Shown here one piece after another: positions 57,807 to 64,000 of a stretch of 64,000 nucleotides of DNA. The first letter of the stretch is position 1. Each line of letters starts with the position of its first letter. A model generated the notes under the pieces. It was not told the DNA's origin and did no database searches. It saw only the letters and a program-made list of their open reading frames with translations. This stretch comes from Shewanella gelidii (GTDB taxonomy: Bacteria > Pseudomonadota > Gammaproteobacteria > Enterobacterales > Shewanellaceae). The DNA lies in assembly GCF_014647855.1 (NCBI RefSeq), contig NZ_BMPZ01000001.1, positions 62,001 through 126,000 on the forward strand. The letters are read 5' to 3'. Made by a program: the position numbers and the translations under genes.

Positions 57807-59171
57807 CTATTTCTCTTTTCTCACTACGCCAGGCAATGAGTCAAGTCGCGCTTGTAAGTCTGCACTTTGCGAAGTGAGCTGACCGACTATCAAATCCATC
57901 TGGTTATATTGTTTATACAATCGAGCTTCTAAAGCCGACATTTTTAATGCGAAGCTTTCTCGGTCACTATTGAGGCGATCCAGTCGACCATCTAAAGCAC
58001 TATCACGGCTATCAATGACGCCGCCAGTCTCAGTATATGCATCGAGGTAGCCTGTCATTTTCGCAACAAAGCCTGAGTTTTCGGCAGAAAACATGTCCTT
58101 AATATCTGACATATCATTCTTAAGGGCATCTTGAAGAATATCGTCATCAATTTCCAAAGTTCCGGAACGGGTGGTGGTCACCCCTAGTGAAGCTAGTGAT
58201 AAATTTCCACTCGAGGTAGAAAAAGCTGAGGATATAACATTGCGAATCTGACTTTGAATACCACGAGGCAAGGCATCACCTTGCAGCACAGCGGCCTGTT
58301 CAGTATCAGCGTTATAGCTTGTTAACCCACCAATGGTTTCCATCATTTCATTGTAGGCACCTACGAACTCGCCAATCGCAGTCTCAACAGCGCCTGTATT
58401 CTTCGATACGGTCAACTTAGTTGTTTCAGCGACATCCGCATCTTTCAGGTTTAGTGTTACACCATCAATCGCATTTGTAATTTCATTACTACTAGAAGTT
58501 AACTTCAAACCATCCACATAAATAATCGAATCTTTTGCTTCTTGCAATTCGGTCATCGTAAAGGTGTCAGCCAACACGGTACCGGCGCCCGTATCGGTTG
58601 CTGTAACGGTAATATTATTGGCAATCCCCGTTTCATCAGAAGTTAAGACTAACTGTGCACCTGCATCACTGTTTACAATCGTTGCCGTTACGCCAATATT
58701 ATCTTCGGAATCGTTAATCTTCGCGACCAAGGTTTGCAGTGTATCTTCAGTGGTAACCTCAATATCAAAGTCTTCACCATCGACAGCAAAATTCAATGTT
58801 CCCTCATCCAAAGCGGCAGTGACATCAGCGACCGCAATGGTGCCAACTTTTTGACTTTCAGCGAGTTGTTCAACAGAAATATTATAACTACCAGCCACAG
58901 CGGTATCGTCAACCGTTGCAGACAAATAGTCTCGTTGAGACAGTGAAGTTTGATTGCTTTCGAATGATTCAGCTTTCGATAAAAAATCTAAGCTGTCTTG
59001 GAAGGTAGACAATGCGCTTTTTAAACTGCCAAGTGCGGAGATTTCTGACGTAATCTCACCTTCTTTGGAGTTAAACTCGGCGACTTTAGGATCACGTTCA
59101 GAGCCGACAAGCGCCGATACGATGCCGTTAATATCTAGGCCAGAACCCAGCCCTACTGATGTTAATCCCAT
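57807..59171 (-). CDS. fliD: FliD, flagellar filament cap protein
   Basis: A 454-residue protein. N-terminal coiled region (GLGSGLDINGIVSALVGSER), a D2/D3 middle with a flagellin-hook-like IN motif (EDTLQTLVAKINDSEDNIGV), and a C-terminal FliD domain (DMFSAENSGFVAKMTGYLD, YKQYNQMDLIVGQL). The pentameric cap folds flagellin at the filament tip. Confidence 0.95.
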   Translation of the reverse strand: MGLTSVGLGSGLDINGIVSALVGSERDPKVAEFNSKEGEITSEISALGSLKSALSTFQDSLDFLSKAESFESNQTSLSQRDYLSATVDDTAVAGSYNISVEQLAESQKVGTIAVADVTAALDEGTLNFAVDGEDFDIEVTTEDTLQTLVAKINDSEDNIGVTATIVNSDAGAQLVLTSDETGIANNITVTATDTGAGTVLADTFTMTELQEAKDSIIYVDGLKLTSSSNEITNAIDGVTLNLKDADVAETTKLTVSKNTGAVETAIGEFVGAYNEMMETIGGLTSYNADTEQAAVLQGDALPRGIQSQIRNVISSAFSTSSGNLSLASLGVTTTRSGTLEIDDDILQDALKNDMSDIKDMFSAENSGFVAKMTGYLDAYTETGGVIDSRDSALDGRLDRLNSDRESFALKMSALEARLYKQYNQMDLIVGQLTSQSADLQARLDSLPGVVRKEK

Positions 59172-59273
59172 AGTTACCTCAACTAAACTCTTTACATCAA
59201 CTTTTGCTATGCCTTAACGCCACAGTCCAATGATGTAATTCATACGCGAAGAACTCGGTTAGCGTTTTAAATA

Positions 59274-59690
59274 CTAAGCCTCGGTCTTCATTAACAAGCC
59301 TTTGACATCCTGCAATTTTTGAGCCAACTCCAGTGCCTCATCACTTGGAATTTGGCGAATAATTTCTCCAGAGTCGATATCCATTACTTTAACCACGGCA
59401 GCTCCGGAGTCTTCATCCACGGAAAAAGCCAATCCTTTGTTCATCATAGTCACAACGTCTGATAATTGCTCAACGACTTCAGCAAGGGCTTCAGCATCCC
59501 GCTTCTCTTTCGCCGTCTCTTTTGAGCTCTCTTCAGTTTCGCTGACCGCTTTCACTAACCGCACACTCTCTTCTTCGGTCACTTTTGCACTACCGACCAA
59601 AGTAGGTTCTGCGACAGGTTTAGTTTCAGGCTTTTGATCAACACGGTTTGTTATAGATGGGTGGGGTACACCCTGCAAATTAATATCCAT
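59274..59690 (-). CDS. flaG: FlaG family protein
   Basis: A 138-residue protein: a disordered polar N-terminus (1-65), then a FlaG domain (VVTMMNKGLAFSVDEDSGAA, VVKVMDIDSGEIIRQIPSDE, ALELAQKLQDVKGLLM). FlaG influences filament length in Vibrio and Campylobacter relatives; the molecular role is unclear. The ATG at 59690 with AGAGGA is chosen over a TTG at 59705. Confidence 0.92.
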   Translation of the reverse strand: MDINLQGVPHPSITNRVDQKPETKPVAEPTLVGSAKVTEEESVRLVKAVSETEESSKETAKEKRDAEALAEVVEQLSDVVTMMNKGLAFSVDEDSGAAVVKVMDIDSGEIIRQIPSDEALELAQKLQDVKGLLMKTEA

Positions 59691-59803
59691 AACATCCTCT
59701 CTCAATTTAAACGTGCTAAGTTTCTAACAAAAGCTGATTCATCAACACTTAAAAACAACATCAATGGACTAATTTTACTCTCATCACACAAGCTAATTTT
59801 GAG

Positions 59804-59836
59804 CAAAAAGGAAGATTCAATCGTGAATCTTCCTTT
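59804..59836 (-). terminator. Rho-independent terminator after the second flagellin gene
   Basis: On the minus strand: AAAGGAAGATTCA, four-base loop, TGAATCTTCCTTT, then TTG. Thirteen paired bases and a T-run; strong. Confidence 0.9.
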
Positions 59837-59913
59837 AGAGTTTTACTAATCTTATTGATTCACTTAGCTTTTTACTTAGTATGTTAAACTAGTCTTTCAC
59901 TAAGTTTAGCTAA

Positions 59914-61359
59914 TTAAAGTAGCGATAGCGCGACCTGTGGTAGCTGGTTCGCCTGGGCTAACATAGACGAAGATGATTGCTGTAGAATTTGCTGCTTACT
60001 TAACTCAGCACTTTCTGCTGCGAAGTCAACATCTTGAATACGGCTTCTTGCATCTGCAACGTTGTTTTGTACATTGCTCAAGTTGCTAATGGTAAAGTCA
60101 AGACGGTTTTGAATCGCACCTAGGTCAGCTCGGTTACCATCAATCCCTGCAATCGCACCATCAATAATCGCAATCGCATTTTGTGCACCTGATGATGTAC
60201 CAATATCAACTGTGTTCACACCGGCAAACGCACCTGTTGCCTCACCTGTAAATTCTGCAGTACCACCACCAGTTACGGTGTAAGAATCTGGAGAGCTTAG
60301 GGTTAACGCACCTGCTGCAGTAGCGACTACACCAGCGGTTGTAACGTTAGTTGCTGCTGAAACGACACCAGCTGCTGAAACGTTATTCAATGCTAGAGCA
60401 CCAGTGGTGTTCGATGCTAACGAAGTAAAGTTAATATCTGCACCATTTGAACTAGTAATCGTCAAAGTACCATTATCTAAATTCGCCGTCACACCAGTTT
60501 CGCCCGAAGCATCATTAATTGCAGTCGCTAAATCTGCATTGTTCGAAATACCAGTTAAGTTCAGTGATGACGTGCTCGAACCATCATCTACATTCATGAT
60601 CAATGAAGTATCAAAGGCTGCAGTTAAGTTTGCTCGAACATTGGTTTCAGCTGAAGCAGTAACACCAGTACCCGCTTGGTTAATTTTACTTGCAATTTCC
60701 GTAGCTGTATCTTCATCAGCAATAGTCACTGCTGTCGCGGCGGTACCTTGAGTGATTGTGATGTCACCTGCAGTTGTACCATTGGTACCAGCTGCTGCAG
60801 CGACTAATGCACCACCTAAAATTGAACCTGCAGCATCACTTTGGTAAGCACCAATACTAGATGCACCAATTGATTTTAACGAAACATCAATCGTTTGGTT
60901 CGCTTCAGAACCCACTTGGAAAGACTGAGTACCATATGAACCATCGAGTAGTGTTTGACCACCAAACGAAGTTGTTTCAGCAATACGAGTTAGTTCTGAT
61001 TGAAGTGAGTTCACTTCTTTTTGCAGTGCCGCTCTATCTTCAGAAGAGTTTGAACCGTTTGCAGACTGGAGTGATAAGTCACGCATACGTTGCAAGATGT
61101 TTGTTGATTCTTGCATTGCACCTTCAGCGGTTTGAGCAATCGAGATACCATCATTCGCGTTACGCATCGCAACACCAAGACCATTAATCTGGCTGGTCAT
61201 ACGGTTAGAGATCTGTAGACCCGCAGCATCGTCTTTTGCACTGTTAATACGTAGACCAGAGGCTAAACGCTCCATTGAAGTGGCAGTATTTGATTGTGCG
61301 TTATTTAAGTTACCTTGGGCTCTCATCGAAGTAACGTTGGTATTTACTGAAATAGCCAT
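59914..61359 (-). CDS. fliC: flagellin (second copy in transcription order)
   Basis: A 481-residue flagellin. Conserved D0/D1 N-terminus ([39 protein letters not shown]) and C-terminus ([27 protein letters not shown]), with a variable surface segment (about 170-380) that holds flagellin-IN-like motifs ([19 protein letters not shown]). Compared with the neighbour copy the last two Gly are missing. A sigma-28 promoter lies 75 bases upstream and a strong terminator follows, so it is its own transcription unit. Confidence 0.95.
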   Translation of the reverse strand: MAISVNTNVTSMRAQGNLNNAQSNTATSMERLASGLRINSAKDDAAGLQISNRMTSQINGLGVAMRNANDGISIAQTAEGAMQESTNILQRMRDLSLQSANGSNSSEDRAALQKEVNSLQSELTRIAETTSFGGQTLLDGSYGTQSFQVGSEANQTIDVSLKSIGASSIGAYQSDAAGSILGGALVAAAAGTNGTTAGDITITQGTAATAVTIADEDTATEIASKINQAGTGVTASAETNVRANLTAAFDTSLIMNVDDGSSTSSLNLTGISNNADLATAINDASGETGVTANLDNGTLTITSSNGADINFTSLASNTTGALALNNVSAAGVVSAATNVTTAGVVATAAGALTLSSPDSYTVTGGGTAEFTGEATGAFAGVNTVDIGTSSGAQNAIAIIDGAIAGIDGNRADLGAIQNRLDFTISNLSNVQNNVADARSRIQDVDFAAESAELSKQQILQQSSSSMLAQANQLPQVALSLL

Positions 61360-61440
61360 AATTTATTCCTCTTCGCATTCCTGACTTAAATGATGCCTGT
61401 CTATCATTAAGCCAGGCGGATCTTATTGGTTACACTTAAG

Positions 61441-61467
61441 TTAACGGCACGAAATTTAGGAACTTTA
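61441..61467 (-). promoter_or_regulatory. sigma-28 (FliA) promoter of the flagellin gene
   Basis: On the minus strand: TAAAGTT, 12 bases, GCCGTTAA, close to the FliA consensus TAAAGTTT-N11-GCCGATAA. The leader to the ATG would be about 75 bases. Confidence 0.88.
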
Positions 61468-61504
61468 ATATTTTTATTGATTTTATAAAAATATTATATT
61501 TTTC

Positions 61505-61531
61505 AAAAAAATAGACTCCTATACAGGAGCC
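61505..61531 (-). terminator. Rho-independent terminator after the first flagellin gene
   Basis: On the minus strand: GGCTCCT, four-base loop, AGGAGTC, then TATTTTTTTG. It separates the two flagellin genes. Confidence 0.88.
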
Positions 61532-61576
61532 TATTCATACTAATAATTGCTATTAATTGGCTTTTAGTGCCTTCTT

Positions 61577-63034
61577 TTAGCCACCCAAAAGCGACAGCGC
61601 AACTTGTGGTAGCTGATTTGCTTGGGCCAGCATGGTTGAGGAAGACTGCTGTAGAATCTGCTGCTTACTTAATTCAGCACTTTCATTGGCAAAGTCAACA
61701 TCCTGAATACGGCTACGAGCATCAGAAACGTTGTTCATCACGTTACTGAGGTTGTTAATCGTAAAGCTCATGCGGTTTTGAATCGCACCCAAATCGGCTC
61801 GAGACGCATCAATACTCGAAATCGCCCCATCGATAATTTCAATCGCTGCCTGTGCTCCGGATGCAGACGCAATATTGACGGTATTTACTCCAGCAAACTG
61901 TCCCGTTGTTTCACCGGTCAATTCAGCCGCAAGCGTTGACGCAGAGGTTACCGTATAGCTATCTGCCGAGCTAAGCGTAATGGCACCAACCGCAGTTGCA
62001 ACTACACCAGCAGTGGTTACGTTTGTTGCAGCAGAAAGGTTACCATTGCCATCGATGTTTTGAAGTGCCAATGCACCCGTGGTGTTACTCGCAAGCGACG
62101 TAAAGTTAACATCAGCGCCGTTTGCCGCAGTAATCGTTAACTCACCATTTGAAAGGTTGGCTGAAACGCCTGTCTCACCAGAAAAGTTGTTAATTGCAGC
62201 GGCAAGGTCTGCATTGTTTCCAATACCTGTTAAGTCAATAGAAGCGGTTGCCGTGCCATCGTCAACATTCATAATCAACGATGTATCAAAGCCCGCCGTC
62301 AAATTCGCACGGATTCTTGTTTCTGCAGAAGCAGTAACACCTGTACCCGCCTGATTGATTTTTGAAACGATTTCCGTTGCAGTATCTTCATCGGCTGTCA
62401 CGATATTAGTACCGCTTGTACCTTGAGTAATTGTCAACGTGTCGCCAGTCGAGCCGTTCGTCCCAGCCGGCCCCGTAGAAATAGCGCCACCAAAAATCGT
62501 ACCTGCGGTATCACTTTGGTAAGCACCAATACTCGCGGCTGCAACAGACTTCAATGATACTTCAATAATCTGGTTGGCATCTGGGCCAACTTGGAATGAC
62601 TGGGTTCCGTATGAACCATCTAATAGATACTGTCCACCAAAAGATGTGGTTTCAGCAATACGCGTCAATTCCGCTTGAAGTGAGTTCACTTCTTTTTGCA
62701 GTGCAGCTCTATCTTCTGCTGAGTTAGAACCGTTTGCTGATTGGAGGGATAGATCACGCATACGTTGCAAAATGTTGGTCGATTCTTGCATCGCACCCTC
62801 TGCAGTTTGCGCAATCGAAATACCGTCATTCGCATTACGAATGGCAACACCGATACCGTTGATCTGGCTGGTCATACGGTTTGAGATCTGCAGGCCTGCC
62901 GCATCATCTTTAGCGCTGTTAATTCGTAGGCCAGATGCTAGACGCTCCATAGAGGTCGCTGTCTTCATCTGTGCTTTGTTCAGGTTACCCTGAGCTTTCA
63001 TTGATGTAACGTTAGTATTAACGGAAATAGCCAT
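61577..63034 (-). CDS. fliC: flagellin (first copy in transcription order)
   Basis: A 485-residue flagellin, a tandem paralogue of the next gene. The first 150 or so residues are almost the same ([20 protein letters not shown]) and the C-terminus ends [12 protein letters not shown]. The surface segment differs in many positions (for example [19 protein letters not shown]). It lies 98 bases after flgL. The AGAGGA RBS is typical. No good sigma-28 site was found in the gap, so read-through from flgL or a promoter inside flgL is possible. Confidence 0.95.
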   Translation of the reverse strand: MAISVNTNVTSMKAQGNLNKAQMKTATSMERLASGLRINSAKDDAAGLQISNRMTSQINGIGVAIRNANDGISIAQTAEGAMQESTNILQRMRDLSLQSANGSNSAEDRAALQKEVNSLQAELTRIAETTSFGGQYLLDGSYGTQSFQVGPDANQIIEVSLKSVAAASIGAYQSDTAGTIFGGAISTGPAGTNGSTGDTLTITQGTSGTNIVTADEDTATEIVSKINQAGTGVTASAETRIRANLTAGFDTSLIMNVDDGTATASIDLTGIGNNADLAAAINNFSGETGVSANLSNGELTITAANGADVNFTSLASNTTGALALQNIDGNGNLSAATNVTTAGVVATAVGAITLSSADSYTVTSASTLAAELTGETTGQFAGVNTVNIASASGAQAAIEIIDGAISSIDASRADLGAIQNRMSFTINNLSNVMNNVSDARSRIQDVDFANESAELSKQQILQQSSSTMLAQANQLPQVALSLLGG

Positions 63035-63132
63035 TGTATATTCCTCTTCTTAGTTGAACGCCAAGACTTGGAGCTTGGCTAAACTGCTAATATTGCTGAC
63101 AGCTTAATTGTGTTTAGTCTCTACGCTTGCCA

Positions 63133-64000
63133 CTAGATATAATCGAATAGTGATGTAGAGTTCACTCGACCAAATACTTGTGAAACGGCATTAAGTGCGA
63201 GTCGTTGTTTTTCATATTCAGTAATAGCGGTTGCATAATCTAAGTCTTCTAACATCGATAACGCGGTACTATTCACTATCTTTTCTTCGACATGGGCAGA
63301 CTTGAAACTTTCTAAGCTGTTCAGACTATTGCCAGCCTTACCTCTTATTATGCCAATTTGATCTGTGCCACCCCGTAAGTAATCCAATATTTGTGCCAAC
63401 TCTGAATTTCCTTGCGGCGTATTTGCTAATTGGCCATCTTCAATCACTGAGATCGCTTGATTTAAAGTGTCGAAAATACTGACCGCTGTTAAAGGTTCCA
63501 AAGTGAAAGAGTCACCTGCACCAGGGGTTCCAGAGATGTTGATAGCCATTCCGTTCACCTCTACGGCAGCGGTTGGGTCAAAATTCGTATCGGTATAAAT
63601 AGAATTCGAACCGGAATCAAACACCTCCAATTGCACACCGCCAGTACCATTGTCAGTAAATGCAAATGTATAACTTTCTGGCGCGACAACCGTTCTAGGC
63701 GTACTGTTGGTTATTTCAGCACTCTTGACTTGGAAGTTTTCAGTCTGACCAGCCAAATAATTGGCACCGAAGTCTCCTAGCGGGTTGGGGGCGTTCATAA
63801 ATATCTGATCACCCGGGATATTTGTTTCAATCGCGACGCCAGTCGCGACACCGGAAGTTCGTTCGCCTGAATCACCGGAGTAAATCATATTCCCGCTATT
63901 ATCAAAGGCAAAAGGCTGCTGATCGGTTTTAAAGCCCGCAAAAATGTAGTTGCCAGATTCGTCTCTTGAATTTGCAATCGAGACCAGCTCTTGCAGTGAC
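63133..64000 (-). CDS. flgL: FlgL, hook-filament junction protein (5' end beyond window)
   Basis: 289 codons are visible and the frame runs off the window end. The start of the visible part, SLQELVSIANSRDESGNYIF followed by AGFKTDQQPF, is the standard FlgL segment, and the C-terminus LALNAVSQVFGRVNSTSLFD is flagellin-like. It joins the hook to the filament with FlgK. The open frame upstream of the first in-frame ATG (63888) confirms that ATG is internal, not the start. Confidence 0.93.
   Translation of the reverse strand, partial: SLQELVSIANSRDESGNYIFAGFKTDQQPFAFDNSGNMIYSGDSGERTSGVATGVAIETNIPGDQIFMNAPNPLGDFGANYLAGQTENFQVKSAEITNSTPRTVVAPESYTFAFTDNGTGGVQLEVFDSGSNSIYTDTNFDPTAAVEVNGMAINISGTPGAGDSFTLEPLTAVSIFDTLNQAISVIEDGQLANTPQGNSELAQILDYLRGGTDQIGIIRGKAGNSLNSLESFKSAHVEEKIVNSTALSMLEDLDYATAITEYEKQRLALNAVSQVFGRVNSTSLFDYI

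Noticed and set aside
63060..63079. Hairpin GCCAAG-N8-CTTGGC between flgL and the first flagellin as a flgL terminator
   Set aside because: No T-run follows on the minus strand; it may be a leader structure, but termination is not supported.

Overview
The window looks like chromosomal DNA of a motile, Gram-negative, probably marine gammaproteobacterium of the Alteromonadales/Vibrionales type. Three things point there: the flagellar regulators are the FlrA/FlrB/FlrC set with FlhF/FlhG (single polar flagellum logic); the chemotaxis operon carries ParC/ParP polar-array genes between cheB and cheW; and the window also has RfaH, MlaA and an O-antigen/capsule locus with Wzx, Wzy, Wzz and OtnA-like exporters. 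The species cannot be named from sequence reading alone. Almost everything lies on the minus strand; only the POT transporter and a FliK-like/FlhB-tail pair are on the plus strand. Several start codons were moved from the longest reading frame to a better ribosome-binding site, and GTG and TTG starts are common.

Region 1 (1-18,500) is a surface polysaccharide locus, read from high to low coordinates. It begins with rfaH, followed by a leader of about 550 bases holding an exact ops element. Then come two tandem giant SLBB exporters, wzz, a decayed IS5/IS903-type element, wzx, a pyruvyl transferase, two glycosyltransferases flanking wzy, and fnlA-fnlB-fnlC for UDP-N-acetyl-L-fucosamine. A second decayed IS5/IS903-type element follows, then a WbuB-like FucNAc transferase and the first codons of a probable initiating sugar transferase. 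The stretch between the two IS remnants is a self-contained, AT-rich serotype cassette.

Region 2 (18,500-23,000) is housekeeping: a proton-dependent oligopeptide transporter, an RssB-like response regulator and MlaA.

Region 3 (23,000-64,000) is a continuous motility island. From the low end it has an orphan FliK-like/FlhB-C-terminal pair, a DUF2802 protein, and cheW-parP-parC-(unknown membrane protein)-cheB-cheA-cheZ-cheY-fliA-flhG-flhF-flhA. Next are flhB-fliR-fliQ-fliP-fliO-fliN-fliM-fliL-fliK, fliJ-fliI-fliH-fliG-fliF-fliE, flrC-flrB, flrA, fliS-fliT-fliD-flaG, two flagellins and a 5'-truncated flgL. Four sites with GG-N10-GC spacing, the sigma-54 hallmark, lie before flhA, fliK, fliE and flrB. 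A clear sigma-28 site precedes one flagellin. This matches the Vibrio-type cascade: FlrA with sigma-54 drives flrBC, fliE-J and flhA-FG-fliA-che; FlrC with sigma-54 drives fliK-flhB; FliA drives late genes.

No wholly new system stands out. The best second-look items are the rfaH/ops pairing, the IS-flanked cassette, the CheA linker (14-copy hexanucleotide repeat plus three copies of an acidic motif), the orphan FliK/FlhB-tail pair and the unknown membrane protein inside the che operon.
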